A DNA stretch of 64,000 bases from Verrucomicrobiia bacterium (GCA_031290985.1 JARLJW010000016.1:1-64000), one strand, 5' to 3'; shown: positions 55,449 to 64,000, counted from the stretch's first letter. The notes: generated by a model from the sequence alone, not told the origin. Program-made: numbers and translations.

Positions 55449-56177
55449 TCAGCCGCGGTTTGGCGCGGGTGCGGGGTTGCCCGGGGCGAGGATGCGATCC
55501 AGGATCATGATCTTCTGCCAGATTTTCCGGGAGAGGCCGTTGGTGAGGTTTTCAATTTCATTGACGGCCACGAGGGTCACCGGGTCGTCAAATTCCTGCA
55601 CGTAGAGCGCGGAGATTTTGCTGATCAGCGCCAGCAGGTCGCTGCAATGGTCAAGGTAGCGGATCAGCTCGACGGGGTTTTGCGGGCGTTTGGGGAACCG
55701 GCCGGTATCAGTTGAGGTTTCAGCCATGTGCTCGGGATCCTTGGTTAGCTGGTGCATGTCGATGATGTGCGCCAGCGAACGGAGCTCGCGGATGGCCTTG
55801 AGTGCACGCTGCCGCTTCAACCGGGTTTCCAAGCTGATGAAAAAGTAGGCGGCAATGCCGATGAACACGACTTCATTGATGGCGGCGTCCAGTCCCTGCA
55901 AGAATTCACCAATGTTGCCGACCGTCATCTGCACCTTGATGTGCACGGCCACACTGGCGACGATGATCAAGATCGTGATGATGCCGACGCCGGCCAACGC
56001 GCGCAGCGACAGGTGCGGTTTGGCCAGCCACGCTGACAGGCCGGCCGCCTGCTCGCTGACCGTGAGGATTTCCCCGGCGATCTTGCTCAGGCCCGAGTCG
56101 GTAAATCGTTCAGCGATGCGCGCCTGCGTGGAGCGGCAAGTCTCGACAATCAGGCTCGCGTTCAGGCTGCGGTACAT
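55449..56177 (-). CDS. Membrane protein of unknown function
   Basis: A 242-residue protein with two helices at about 60-78 (GVGIITILIIVASVAVHI) and 103-120 (VVFIGIAAYFFISLE), and a conserved-looking cytoplasmic C-terminal half rich in charged helices (LKRQRALKAIRELRSLAHIIDMHQLTKDPE...). A family like this accompanies other genes in Gram-negative bacteria, but I do not recognise a name. It follows the mannose-1-phosphate guanylyltransferase gene by 17 bases in the same direction, so it may be co-transcribed with it. Confidence 0.72.
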   Translation of the reverse strand: MYRSLNASLIVETCRSTQARIAERFTDSGLSKIAGEILTVSEQAAGLSAWLAKPHLSLRALAGVGIITILIIVASVAVHIKVQMTVGNIGEFLQGLDAAINEVVFIGIAAYFFISLETRLKRQRALKAIRELRSLAHIIDMHQLTKDPEHMAETSTDTGRFPKRPQNPVELIRYLDHCSDLLALISKISALYVQEFDDPVTLVAVNEIENLTNGLSRKIWQKIMILDRILAPGNPAPAPNRG

Positions 56178-56194
56178 GGTTGATTCAGGGGCAT

Positions 56195-57325
56195 TTAAAC
56201 CAGCTTCCTTAACCGGGGATCATCCGCCAGTTTTTTGACCAGTTCCTTGATTTTCTGCGCCTGGCTCTTATGAGCCAGCAAAACCGCATGGTCGGTCTGT
56301 ACGAGGATGGAATCCCGCAGGCCGACCACGGCGATGGGCGTGCGGTTTTTGGTGCGTGCGTCGTAGATGATATTGCGGGCGGCATCCACATGGATGAAAT
56401 CCGCCACGGCGGCGTTGCCTTCGGCGTCCTGCTTGATGTGGCGGGCGAGGGCCGGCCACGCGCCCAGGTCGTCCCATTCAAACGCGCCGTCGGCCACGAT
56501 GACATTCTGGGCCTTTTCCATCAGCGCGTAATCGATGGAGATTTTTTTAACGTCGGGATATTCCCTGGCCAGCACCTTGGCGAGCTTCGCCGGATTGCCG
56601 GCGACCTTGAACCACCGCTGGCACGCCGCAAACATTTCCGGCTGATGTTTCTCCAATCCATTGGTGACGGTGATGAAGCTCCAAACGAACATGCCCGCAT
56701 TCCAACGGTATTGCCCGCTGTTCACATATTCGAGCGCCGTTTCAAAGTTCGGCTTTTCCACGAAGCGTTCCGCCTTGAAAAATGTGGTTTTCGTTTTCCT
56801 TGCGCCGGGAGGCGTGGGCAGTTCCGCGCCGGTCTGGATATAACCGTAACCCGTGGCCGGTTCACTGGGCTTGATGCCGATGGTTACGATGGCCTGGCCC
56901 TGGGCGGCCACATCAAAGGCATCACTCAGGACCTGTTGGAATTTTTTTTCATCGGGAATGACATGGTCAGCGGGCAAAACCGCCATGACGCCGGTGGTCG
57001 AACGCGCGCCGACGAGCGCCGCGCCCAGCGTCACCGCGGCACAGGTGTCGCGGCCCACCGGTTCAGCCACGACGTTTGCCTTCGGCAGCTTGGGCAGCTG
57101 TTTGCGCACTGCCGGCGCCTGGACTTCGTTGGTGATGATGAAGATGTTTTTTGCGGGCACGAGCGGCAGCACGCGTTCAACGGCTTCCTGTAAAAAGGAT
57201 TTTTTGCCAAGGATGGCGAGCAGTTGCTTGGGGGTCTGCTCGCGGCTCAGCGGCCAGAAACGCTCGCCGCGCCCCCCGGCCATGATGATGACGAAACGGT
57301 CTTTGATGTCAGTTTTCGTTTTCAT
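56195..57325 (-). CDS. manC: Mannose-1-phosphate guanylyltransferase
   Basis: A 376-residue nucleotidyltransferase that makes GDP-mannose from mannose 1-phosphate and GTP. The N-terminal signature IIMAGGRGERFWPLSREQTPKQLL is near residue 12, followed by ITNEVQAPAVRKQLP, EPVGRDTCAAVTLGA, VLPADHVI and a later RFVEKPNF. The absence of the C-terminal cupin domain puts it in the short GDP-mannose pyrophosphorylase class. It probably supplies mannose for exopolysaccharide or O-antigen, consistent with the glycan genes at the right edge. Confidence 0.95.
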   Translation of the reverse strand: MKTKTDIKDRFVIIMAGGRGERFWPLSREQTPKQLLAILGKKSFLQEAVERVLPLVPAKNIFIITNEVQAPAVRKQLPKLPKANVVAEPVGRDTCAAVTLGAALVGARSTTGVMAVLPADHVIPDEKKFQQVLSDAFDVAAQGQAIVTIGIKPSEPATGYGYIQTGAELPTPPGARKTKTTFFKAERFVEKPNFETALEYVNSGQYRWNAGMFVWSFITVTNGLEKHQPEMFAACQRWFKVAGNPAKLAKVLAREYPDVKKISIDYALMEKAQNVIVADGAFEWDDLGAWPALARHIKQDAEGNAAVADFIHVDAARNIIYDARTKNRTPIAVVGLRDSILVQTDHAVLLAHKSQAQKIKELVKKLADDPRLRKLV

Positions 57326-57731
57326 AATTAATCAACCACGGATCCATGCCGCCGGACTGGCAATAAATGTCTTTGATTGCGGTGATGAAATCAATCCTGC
57401 TTGTCTGTGCCTGCATCCGGTCTGGATACGCCGACGTGTAGGGTGGCACCGGACAAAAAATCTCCCGCACGTGTGGCAGGCGCGCTGGGTGGGAAAATAT
57501 TTTTTAATTTATTTTTTGAACATGGGCCGGCGCCAGGGGGCCTTTTGTCCTGCTTGCGGACAGAATTGTCCCGGCCGATTACACTTTTGACGACATGGAT
57601 AAAGCGCCCGTATTCATTGGCTAAAAGTCATTTGACAACCCGGAAGTGTGTGGGAGTTTGGAACGCTACAGCGATAATTCTTTTTATCGCGCATCATACC
57701 AAAACCAAAAAACAAAACATACGGGCATATC
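57326..57731. other. Intergenic region with AT-rich start
   Basis: About 400 bases with a CCACGGATCC repeat remnant at 57336-57345 and a run of AT at about 57500-57520. A GTCC...GGAC hairpin at about 57547-57561 is the only dyad noticed. It precedes the secreted-protein gene at 57732; no confident promoter or terminator was found. Confidence 0.4.
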
Positions 57732-58511
57732 ATGAAAACTCATAAAATAATCCTTACCATGCTGGCAGCCGCAGGGTTGTTCAGCCATACACAAGCACAA
57801 GCGCAGTCATTCCCGGTCGTGCCGTTATCCGTTGGTGGCACGTTTTTCTACAACACCAACCAGACGGCGGACAGCAGTCTCACGTCGTTAAAAACCTTCT
57901 CGGCAAACTTCAACAGCAAGGACCTGGTCGCCCTGCTGGCGAAGTCTCCGGCGGTCTCAAATGTGGTGCTGGATGTGACCGGTTACAGCGGCATCCCCGC
58001 CGGCTCGAGGCTGGCCATGGCCGCGAACTTTTCCAAGTTCGATGTGATCATCACGAACAAAAATGGTTTCTCCTTTGCTTTGCAAGGCAATGATCCGGTG
58101 ACAGGCCAGGATTATTCGTTTGCGGGCCTGGTGGGTGCGATGCCGATCGTCTCGTCCTTTAACAAGAACATCACTCCGCCGGCACGGCCGCACCGCGGCC
58201 GGCCCGTGGGCACGGAACTTGACCGCTTGAGCGTCAATTTTTTCTTCAATGACGCCAATGGCGATTCGTTTTCCATCACTTCGGTGACGCAGATTGACTG
58301 GCAGGTGTTCACCCCCGGCACGGATGGCAGCCAACTGACTGACGTGTCGTTTGACGTCTTCGGCAGCGGTGCCGCCCAGTTCGGCGGCATTCCGAGCACG
58401 GTGGAAGTCGAAGCCGCCGGCTTGGGCAGCAGCGTCGAGAACGTGTCGGACGGCGAATTCCCGTTCTGGCAGTGGTTCATCCTGTCGCAATTGCCGCCGG
58501 TGAACACCTGA
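57732..58511 (+). CDS. Secreted protein of unknown function
   Basis: A 259-residue exported protein with a signal peptide (MKTHKIILTMLAAAGLFSHT, cleavage after AQAQA near 25). The mature part is rich in Ser, Asn and Phe with FPVVPLSVGGTFFYNTNQ near the start, and STVEVEAAGLGSSVEN near the end. No catalytic motif, anchor or repeat. A perfect terminator follows at 58532. It may be an outer-surface or matrix protein. Confidence 0.72.
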   Translation: MKTHKIILTMLAAAGLFSHTQAQAQSFPVVPLSVGGTFFYNTNQTADSSLTSLKTFSANFNSKDLVALLAKSPAVSNVVLDVTGYSGIPAGSRLAMAANFSKFDVIITNKNGFSFALQGNDPVTGQDYSFAGLVGAMPIVSSFNKNITPPARPHRGRPVGTELDRLSVNFFFNDANGDSFSITSVTQIDWQVFTPGTDGSQLTDVSFDVFGSGAAQFGGIPSTVEVEAAGLGSSVENVSDGEFPFWQWFILSQLPPVNT

Positions 58512-58531
58512 GCGGATTGATCAACTAACCG

Positions 58532-58570
58532 GCTCCAGAACGGAGCCCAACCCGTTCTGGAGCTTTAGAC
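58532..58570 (+). terminator. Hairpin terminator after secreted protein
   Basis: GCTCCAGAACGG, 8-base loop, CCGTTCTGGAGC: a perfect 12-bp stem, then TTTAGAC. The T-run is short (three T), so efficiency may be low. Confidence 0.72.
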
Positions 58571-58573
58571 CTT

Positions 58574-59086
58574 ATGAGACCGAAATTTTTGCTGGCATTG
58601 ACGGCGGTCACGACCTTGATTCTGGCTGCAGTGTATGTTTTGCATCCAAAGCCGGCGGCGGTCAAACCGCAGATGGCCAGTGAGGCTGTTTCTGCGCCGC
58701 CAGCCAGGTCGGGGGTGGCAAAACCGCCAACGACGGTGTTTGCACCCGCGCCGGAAACAGTGCCGAGTCCGGAGGAAAAACAGGCAGCCATCGACCGGCA
58801 ACTGCATCAGTTGCAGGCGTGGGCGGAGGCAGATGATGCCGCCGGGTTGGACAACATCGTGAATGAACTGGCGACCAATTCTGAACGCAAAATCCGTTTC
58901 GCGGCGATCGCTGCGGCTAAACAGAGCGGTCATCGCGAAATCATCCCCGCGCTCAGAGATGCAGCCATGCGAGCGGAAGACCTGAACGAGAAAAAGACGT
59001 TGCTGGATGCCGCTGATTTTCTGGCCGGGCCGACGGTGAGTGAGCAAGCGGCGAACCCGCAGCCACTTGCTTCCGTATCACCTTGA
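58574..59086 (+). CDS. Membrane-anchored protein with HEAT-like tail
   Basis: A 170-residue protein with an N-terminal helix (about 5-23, FLLALTAVTTLILAAVYVL), a Pro/Ala/Val-rich linker (about 25-65) and a small helical domain (about 70-155) with repeated A..A..AAKQSGHREIIPALRDAAM, reminiscent of HEAT/armadillo helices. It could be a periplasmic scaffold. It begins 11 bases after the terminator stem of the upstream gene, so readthrough may couple them. Confidence 0.6.
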   Translation: MRPKFLLALTAVTTLILAAVYVLHPKPAAVKPQMASEAVSAPPARSGVAKPPTTVFAPAPETVPSPEEKQAAIDRQLHQLQAWAEADDAAGLDNIVNELATNSERKIRFAAIAAAKQSGHREIIPALRDAAMRAEDLNEKKTLLDAADFLAGPTVSEQAANPQPLASVSP

Positions 59087-59105
59087 ACGCCTGATCGCCC
59101 GGGTA

Positions 59106-59906
59106 TTAGACCGCCTTGACAGCGTCGCCCAGCGATTTGACGAAGGCACTGACGTGCTGCACCAGGTCCGGTGATTTACCGTGTTCGGCGATCTGGTTTA
59201 CGATGGCGCTGCCCACCACGCAGGCATCGCCTTCCTTCGCCACCGTTTTGGCCTGATCGGGATTGGAAATGCCAAAGCCGATGGCAATGGGGAGGCCGGT
59301 ATGTGCGCGGATCTTCGCGACCTGGGTGGTCAGGTTTGAGGCAACCTGCGACTGCATGCCGGTGACGCCCTCGCGTGAGATGTAATAGATGAACCCGCTG
59401 CCGCGCTTGACGATGAGTTTCATGCGGTCTTCGGGCGTCGTTGGGGCAACGAGGTAGATATGGCACAAGCCGGCTTTTTTCATTAACGCCTCATAGTTGT
59501 CCGATTCTTCGGGCGGCAGATCCAAAACGAGCAGGCCATCCACGCCTGCAGCAGCGCAATTGGCGATGAATTTTTCCAGGCCGACCTTGTGGATGAGGTT
59601 GAAATAGATGTAGAGCACGACGGGCATCTGCGAGTCCTTGCGGATCGCGGTGATGGTCTCCAGAAGTTTTTGCGGGGTGGTGCCGGATTCCAGTCCGCGC
59701 TGGGCGGCAAGCTGGTTCACCAGGCCATCGGCGAGGGGATCACTGAACGGCACGCCCAGTTCCAGCACGTCCACGCCCGCCTTGTCGAACGCCAGGGCAA
59801 GATCGTGCGTGGCCGGCAGGTTCGGATCGCCCGCGCCGATATAGACGACCAAGCCCTTTTTACCAGCGGACTTCAACTGGGCAAACTTTGCGACGATGCG
59901 ATTCAT
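59106..59906 (-). CDS. trpA: Tryptophan synthase alpha chain
   Basis: A 266-residue TIM-barrel subunit that cleaves indole-3-glycerol phosphate to indole and glyceraldehyde 3-phosphate. The catalytic pair is visible at canonical positions: Glu49 in LELGVPFSD and Asp60 in DPLADG. The phosphate-binding glycines are in AIGFGISNPDQA and VGSAIV. It is a lone trpA: no trpB or other trp genes are in the window, which is unusual because trpBA normally pair. It is convergent with the HEAT-like gene. Confidence 0.96.
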   Translation of the reverse strand: MNRIVAKFAQLKSAGKKGLVVYIGAGDPNLPATHDLALAFDKAGVDVLELGVPFSDPLADGLVNQLAAQRGLESGTTPQKLLETITAIRKDSQMPVVLYIYFNLIHKVGLEKFIANCAAAGVDGLLVLDLPPEESDNYEALMKKAGLCHIYLVAPTTPEDRMKLIVKRGSGFIYYISREGVTGMQSQVASNLTTQVAKIRAHTGLPIAIGFGISNPDQAKTVAKEGDACVVGSAIVNQIAEHGKSPDLVQHVSAFVKSLGDAVKAV

Positions 59907-59912
59907 GTACCG

Positions 59913-59960
59913 GGAAGTTTCAAGTTTCAGGTTTCAAGTTTCAAGCGGCAAGTTTTGAGG
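59913..59960. repeat. AAGTTTCAAGTTTCAGGTTT tandem words
   Basis: Tandem short words (AAGTTTC, AGGTTTC, AAGTTTC, then GGCAAGTTTTGAGG) just upstream of trpA. A degenerate simple repeat like the other word families, with no other copy seen in the window. Confidence 0.6.
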
Positions 59961-60077
59961 TTTTGGAAACCCGCCCCAAAGGTTTGCCTTATGGCGGGGA
60001 AGCTTGAAATGGTGTATGGTGGCGGGTGGATGAGCGGATAAACTGGCATGCCGGGCGCAAATGGCATTGCCAAAACG

Positions 60078-60518
60078 ATGATGAGCGAGCGCCACAAACA
60101 CACGGAATTTTTGAAGCACTGCCTGCGGTACGATGGCAATTCTGACCGTCTAGGCCTGCACGATAAACTCTCCCGCATCCAGCACGAAATGCTCGTGGTG
60201 AAACGTGCGGTCTGGCTGCTGACCATCATCATCCTGCTCGCCGTGGTCGGCCTGATTTGTTCGGAGACCGTGTTCAAGAGTTTTCTTTCCAACTCCCAGC
60301 AATTGGTCGAGAACCTGCTCTATGCCCTGATCGCGGGCGCACTGATCAGCATCGTGGCTTTCATGGGATTGTGGATTCTATTCCGCGGGAAATTGCACCG
60401 GCGGCGGGAGGAAAGCCGCCAGTTTCTCACGCGTTTACTGGCGGCCCGCCTCGGCAACGCCAGCCCGCCGCCGGCACCGCCAGCGAATCCGCAAAACCCC
60501 CGGCTGCCACGAGGTTGA
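60078..60518 (+). CDS. Small membrane protein, unknown
   Basis: A 146-residue protein from the ATG at 60078 (MMSERHKHTEFLKHCLRY). It has two hydrophobic helices at about 45-65 (AVWLLTIIILLAVVGLICS) and 85-106 (NLLYALIAGALISIVAFMGLW), with basic flanks and a Pro-rich tail. A heptad-like segment before the first helix suggests a coiled coil. The frame is open ten codons further upstream. It is 58 bases before aroC in the same direction. No function can be given. Confidence 0.65.
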   Translation: MMSERHKHTEFLKHCLRYDGNSDRLGLHDKLSRIQHEMLVVKRAVWLLTIIILLAVVGLICSETVFKSFLSNSQQLVENLLYALIAGALISIVAFMGLWILFRGKLHRRREESRQFLTRLLAARLGNASPPPAPPANPQNPRLPRG

Positions 60519-60575
60519 GGGGTCCGTTACCAGACCACATTTGACCGGGCGGCGAATATTTCGCACAATCCCCGC

Positions 60576-61658
60576 ATGGCAAGCAGCTTTGGACAATTAT
60601 TCCGCATCACGACGTGGGGTGAATCGCACGGCGGTGGCGTGGGAGTGGTCGTGGATGGTTGTCCGCCGCGCCTGAAACTTTCCGAGGCGGACATCCAGCC
60701 GGACCTCGACCGCCGCCGGCCGGGCCAGTCTAAAATCGTCACGCCGCGGAAGGAATCGGACACGGTGCAGATCATGTCCGGCATTTCCACGACGGGCAGG
60801 ACGCTGGGCACGCCGATCTGTCTCTGGGTCAAAAACGAGGACCAGCGTTCCGAGGCTTACAATGAGATGAAGGACAAGTTCCGTCCGTCCCATGCCGATT
60901 TCACCTACTTTGCCAAATACGGCATCCGCGCGTGGCAGGGTGGCGGGCGCGCGAGCGCGCGCGAGACGGTTGGCCGGGTGGCGGCCGGTGCGATTGCAAA
61001 GAAGATTTTGGCCGAGAAATTTGGCGTCGAAGTTTTATCCTACGTTAAACAGGTCCAGAAGCTTGTCGCGGCTGTGAACCTGGACAAGGTGAGATTGAAG
61101 GATGTCGAGTCCAACATCGTCCGCTGTCCGGACGCGAAGGCGGCGGAGAAGATGATCCGGCTTATCGAAAAGATGCGGCGCGAAGGCAATACCGTCGGCG
61201 GCATTGTAGAGGGTATCGCACGGGGGGTGCCAGCCGGTTGGGGCGAGCCGGTATTTGACAAGCTGGAAGCGGATTTAGCCAAGGCAATGTTGAGCCTGCC
61301 TGCATCCAAGGCGTTTGAAGTCGGTTCCGGCTTTGGCGGTATTTTGCTGACTGGCCGGGAGCACAACGATTTGATCCGGGCAAAGGCAGGCAAGGTTTTC
61401 ATGACCACGAACCGCTCCGGCGGCATCCAGGGCGGCATCTCGAATGGTGAGACGGTTTTCTTCCGGGTCGCGTTCAAGCCGGTCGCCACCGTCATGCACG
61501 AGCAGGATACGATCACCGAGAAGCTGGAGAATACCACGCTTAAAGGGCGTGGACGCCATGATCCTTGTGTGTTGCCACGCGCCGTGCCCATGGTCGAGGC
61601 GATGACCGCACTGGTTTTGGTGGATCATGCTCTGCGCCACCGTGCCCAGTGCGGGTGA
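60576..61658 (+). CDS. aroC: Chorismate synthase
   Basis: A 360-residue enzyme making chorismate from EPSP, the last common step of aromatic synthesis, using reduced FMN. Its signatures are [20 protein letters not shown] with the conserved Ser/His, [39 protein letters not shown] and the late [20 protein letters not shown]. Length is normal. It follows the small membrane gene in the same direction, and trpA lies upstream in the opposite direction. Confidence 0.97.
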   Translation: MASSFGQLFRITTWGESHGGGVGVVVDGCPPRLKLSEADIQPDLDRRRPGQSKIVTPRKESDTVQIMSGISTTGRTLGTPICLWVKNEDQRSEAYNEMKDKFRPSHADFTYFAKYGIRAWQGGGRASARETVGRVAAGAIAKKILAEKFGVEVLSYVKQVQKLVAAVNLDKVRLKDVESNIVRCPDAKAAEKMIRLIEKMRREGNTVGGIVEGIARGVPAGWGEPVFDKLEADLAKAMLSLPASKAFEVGSGFGGILLTGREHNDLIRAKAGKVFMTTNRSGGIQGGISNGETVFFRVAFKPVATVMHEQDTITEKLENTTLKGRGRHDPCVLPRAVPMVEAMTALVLVDHALRHRAQCG

Positions 61659-61708
61659 GCGTGTCAGGAAGTTAATCCGCCATAATCTGACTGCTGCACA
61701 AGGCAACC

Positions 61709-61733
61709 TTGTTGCAGCGCGACAAACTCCGCC
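61709..61733. repeat. GTTGCAGCGCGACAAACTCC element
   Basis: A partial copy of the hairpin element at 31114-31138 and 45346-45365, here with one changed base so that the stem is weaker. It is in the 84-base spacer between aroC and the opposing ymdB-like gene. Confidence 0.6.
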
Positions 61734-61742
61734 ATTCCACGA

Positions 61743-62528
61743 TTAGATCGCCTCGGACACGCGCTGGATTCCCACAGCTTTGCCGGTGGATTCGTCCACT
61801 TCGATCACCGCGCCCTGAAGGCGCACATTGTTGCGGGCGATGCCGAACCGTTGGGGAGTGTTGGTAAGAAACCGTTCCAGGACAGGATGGATTTCGCGGC
61901 CTAAAACGCTTTCATGTGGTCCGGTAAAGCCGGCATCCGTCAGATAGGCGGTGCCGCCTGGGAAAATCTGTTCATCCGCCGTCTGCACATGCGTGTGGGT
62001 GCCGACCACGGCGCTGACCTGGCCATCGAGCATCCGGGCGAAGGCAATTTTCTCGGAAGTCGCTTCGGCGTGAAAATCCACGAAAATGATGCGGGCATGC
62101 TGGCGGAGTTGGGCCAGTTCTTCGCGCGTCATGAGGAAAGGGTTTTCCAGCGGCGGCATGAAGGTGCGGCCTTGGGCGTTCATCACGGCGACGGGCGGCA
62201 GGTCGCGGATCTTGTAGACGCCGCCGCCGCGGCCCACGGTTCCGGGCGGGTAATTGAGAGGGCGGAGCAGACGCGGTTCCTTGTCGAGGATTTCAGTGAC
62301 TTCCTTTTGATCCCAAACATGGTCGCCCGTGGTGATGACATCGATGCCGGCCTCAAACAGTTCGTGGGCGATCATTGGCGTGATGCCATTGCCGCCGGCG
62401 GAGTTTTCGCCATTGGCGATGATGACATCGAGCTGGTGCGCTTCGCGGAGCCTGGGTACCAGGTTTTTGACCGCGCGGCGGCCGGGTTCGCCCACGATGT
62501 CGCCGATGAACAGGATTTTCACGGGCAA
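61743..62528 (-). CDS. YmdB/DR1281-type metallophosphoesterase
   Basis: A 261-residue calcineurin-like phosphoesterase: ILFIGDIVGEPGRRAVKNL carries the first metal Asp, IANGENSAGGNG the next ligands, TGDHVWDQKE the His/Asp pair and VGTHTHVQTADEQ the late His ligands. The family (TIGR00282) includes Bacillus YmdB, which cleaves cyclic nucleotides and affects biofilm and motility genes, and the neighbour of RNase Y. RNase Y is not in this window. It starts at TTG 62528; the WecA-type gene ends 54 bases before it on the same strand. Confidence 0.9.
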   Translation of the reverse strand: MPVKILFIGDIVGEPGRRAVKNLVPRLREAHQLDVIIANGENSAGGNGITPMIAHELFEAGIDVITTGDHVWDQKEVTEILDKEPRLLRPLNYPPGTVGRGGGVYKIRDLPPVAVMNAQGRTFMPPLENPFLMTREELAQLRQHARIIFVDFHAEATSEKIAFARMLDGQVSAVVGTHTHVQTADEQIFPGGTAYLTDAGFTGPHESVLGREIHPVLERFLTNTPQRFGIARNNVRLQGAVIEVDESTGKAVGIQRVSEAI

Positions 62529-62530
62529 AA

Positions 62531-62566
62531 TTTAACCACGAAACAAACGAATTACACGAAAGAATT
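62531..62566. repeat. ACCACGAAACAAACGAATTA word repeat
   Basis: Tandem-like words ACCACGAAAC, AAACGAAT, TACACGAAAGAAT in the 54-base spacer between two genes. This style of word (ACGAA/CACGAA) is similar in kind to the other families but shares no full copy in the window. Confidence 0.5.
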
Positions 62567-62581
62567 TGGGCAGGCACCGCC

Positions 62582-63562
62582 TTATGCGGGCCAGCAGGCG
62601 ATGGCGCCAATGGCTGCGGCCGCCAGCCAGAGCAGCAGAACCGCCTGCGTCCGGCTCAGGCCGGTGCGCGTCAACCGATGGGAGAGATGGTTGGTGTCGC
62701 CGATCCAGAACGGCTTTTTGTTCAGCGTACGGAACACGCTGACCTGCGCCAGGTCGAGCAGGGGAACGGCCAGCACGAGCAACGGGGACAACACGGCGAG
62801 CCGATGCGGATTTTGTTTGTTGTAGAAGTGCGGCAGGATGGCCATCACGGCGAGCAGATAGCCCACGAGATGGCTGCCGGCATCACCAAGAAAGGCGCGG
62901 GCCTCCGGGAAATTCCACGGGAGAAACCCGGCGAGGGCGCCGCACATGAGAAAGCCGGTGATGGCCACGAGGTATTCGCCATTCGCGGCGGCGATGATGG
63001 CGAACAGGGCCGCCCCGATCCCGCCGACGCCCGCGCACAGGCCGTTCATGTTGTCCATGAAATTGAACGCGTTGATGATGGTGAGCAGCCAGAGGATGGT
63101 GATGGCATAGCTGAAGATTTCACTGTGCACGAAGAGCGTGATGCGCTTGCACGCGGCGGCCACGGCAATGGCGATGAGCAACTGGCCGATGAATTTGGGC
63201 AGGGCCTTCAATTCATGGCGATCATCGAGCCAGCCAAGCATGGTGATGGCGATGGCCCCAAGGGCCAGCACCGCCAGTTCGAGCTTCCGGCGGTCAATCC
63301 CGTGGATGATGGCTGAAGTGGTTGACAGCTTGATGAATCCCAGCTTGAGCAAAAGCGCGCCGACGGCGAGCGGGAGCAGGATGCCCGTCAGGACCGCGAA
63401 TCCGCCCGCCAGCGGGATGGGCGAGTTGTGGATTTTCCGGTGGCCGGGATCATCAACGAGGTTGGTGCGGAGACACCAGCGGCGCCAAAAGGGCAGGGCG
63501 AGCAGCGTTGTGAGAAACGCGCCCGCAAAGGCGGCGGCGAAAAAGTTGAACGGGAACGTCAC
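62582..63562 (-). CDS. WecA/MraY-type polyprenyl-phosphate sugar-1-phosphate transferase
   Basis: A 326-residue integral membrane transferase with about ten to eleven helices. Catalytic features of the family are DDPGHRKIH near residue 37, LGWLDDRHELKALPKFIGQLL with the Asp pair, FNFMDNMNGLCAG with the catalytic Asn/Asp region, and FLGDAGSHLVGYLLAV near 225. The late DTNHLSHRLTRTG has the conserved His pair of WecA-type enzymes. It would start O-antigen or capsule assembly by attaching a sugar phosphate to undecaprenyl phosphate. The start is GTG. It overlaps the glycosyltransferase gene by 4 bases. Confidence 0.9.
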   Translation of the reverse strand: MTFPFNFFAAAFAGAFLTTLLALPFWRRWCLRTNLVDDPGHRKIHNSPIPLAGGFAVLTGILLPLAVGALLLKLGFIKLSTTSAIIHGIDRRKLELAVLALGAIAITMLGWLDDRHELKALPKFIGQLLIAIAVAAACKRITLFVHSEIFSYAITILWLLTIINAFNFMDNMNGLCAGVGGIGAALFAIIAAANGEYLVAITGFLMCGALAGFLPWNFPEARAFLGDAGSHLVGYLLAVMAILPHFYNKQNPHRLAVLSPLLVLAVPLLDLAQVSVFRTLNKKPFWIGDTNHLSHRLTRTGLSRTQAVLLLWLAAAAIGAIACWPA

Positions 63563-64000
63563 GCGCGGATGCCGCGTTCAGCGGCCAGTTTTAAGTAAAC
63601 ATTGTATTGGTCATCCACCATCTTTTCGATGGAGAAATTTCCCCGCACAAAGTTCCGGCCGTGGCGGCCGAGTTTTTCGCGCAAGCCCGGGTCGCCGGCA
63701 AGCTGCAGCAGGCGCCGGGCGGCGGCGCCGGTGTCACCGGTCCGGATGAGAAACCCGGTTTCATTTTCCAGGCAGATTTCATCCGCACCATCGAAGTCGT
63801 AGGCGATGACGGGTTTGCCCGCAGCCAGCGCCTGGGGCAGCGCGCGGGACAGGGCTTCGCGGTAGGAAAGATGGGCGAGGCAATCCATGATGCCGACGTG
63901 ACGCGCCACCTCGCCGGGCGGCACGAGCCCGGTGAAAATCACCTTGCCGTTCAGGTTCAGCGCCCGGACCAGGTTTTCGATCTCGTTGCGCAATGCGCCA
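63559..64000 (-). CDS. Glycosyltransferase family 4, C-terminal part, runs off the right edge
   Basis: At least 147 C-terminal residues of a GT-B glycosyltransferase; the start is beyond the window. LNGKVIFTGLVPPGEVARHVG, then LSYREALSRALPQALAAGKPVIAYD and DGADEICLENETGFLIRTGD make the family-4 pattern with the ExxGxxxxEA-like nucleotide-sugar site. The stop overlaps the WecA-like start (TGA within GTGA), so both are translated together. It probably builds the same glycan that the transferase initiates. Confidence 0.88.
   Translation of the reverse strand, partial: GALRNEIENLVRALNLNGKVIFTGLVPPGEVARHVGIMDCLAHLSYREALSRALPQALAAGKPVIAYDFDGADEICLENETGFLIRTGDTGAAARRLLQLAGDPGLREKLGRHGRNFVRGNFSIEKMVDDQYNVYLKLAAERGIRA

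Overview
The window reads as a chromosomal segment of a GC-rich, Gram-negative member of the Verrucomicrobiota, probably close to the former subdivision 3 (Pedosphaera/Limisphaera relatives). The pointers are an LpxC-FabZ fusion followed by LpxA, orphan type II pseudopilin-like proteins, large secreted beta-helix and GH57 proteins with long Thr/Ser/Asn-rich tails, and many word-like intergenic repeats. The placement is inferred from gene content; there is no rRNA in the window.

Region 1 (942-17985) is the standout: thirteen to fourteen genes on one strand, most overlapping by 4-14 bases. They encode a creatininase-family hydrolase, a glutamine-synthetase-family ligase, a complete NitT/TauT-type ABC importer, a NodB-fold deacetylase, a Rieske oxygenase, an SDR, a SUMF1-fold protein, a xylose-isomerase-like TIM barrel, a biotin-dependent urea/guanidine carboxylase, allophanate hydrolase, both UAAP proteins (CgdAB, carboxyguanidine deiminase) and a small membrane protein. 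The last four enzymes form the published guanidine -> carboxyguanidine -> allophanate -> NH3 + CO2 route. The upstream genes look like a funnel that imports and trims a larger N-substituted guanidine or cyclic ureide/guanidine before that route. No guanidine riboswitch was recognised; a perfect dyad 73 bases upstream of the first gene is the best regulatory candidate.

Region 2 (18.3-24.4 kb) holds a conserved hypothetical gene, a secreted duplicated beta-helix/PKD protein, a YaeR-type VOC protein, GAPDH with a strong terminator, and an unknown gene. Region 3 (24.7-30.9 kb) is a compact unit of TonB-dependent receptor, YfiR-like periplasmic protein, CHASE8-like hybrid histidine kinase and a receiver-histidine kinase. 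Region 4 (31-39 kb) carries a SUKH-like protein, two pseudopilins, an NAD-dependent epimerase-like protein, RNA polymerase omega, SmpB, a dual-specificity phosphatase between 34-bp direct repeats, and L28.

Region 5 (39-52 kb) has a secreted GH57 glucan hydrolase with a starch-binding module, a NarX/LuxR-type two-component pair, a lytic transglycosylase, LpxC/FabZ and LpxA, tRNA-Lys, an unknown membrane protein, an adenylate-kinase-like protein and Fmt. Region 6 (52-64 kb) has a GH43 enzyme, a chemoreceptor, mannose-1-phosphate guanylyltransferase, two secreted or anchored unknowns, TrpA, AroC, a YmdB-type phosphodiesterase, a WecA/MraY-type transferase and a glycosyltransferase running off the right edge.

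Several repeat families are scattered between genes. The clearest are two copies of a ~177-bp fold-back element with ~31-bp terminal inverted repeats and 2-bp flanking duplications (45654-45831 and 49230-49405), one of which replaces the 5' end of a transglycosylase gene, and a ~180-bp repeat (33.2 and 36.3 kb) whose hairpin core recurs at three other places.
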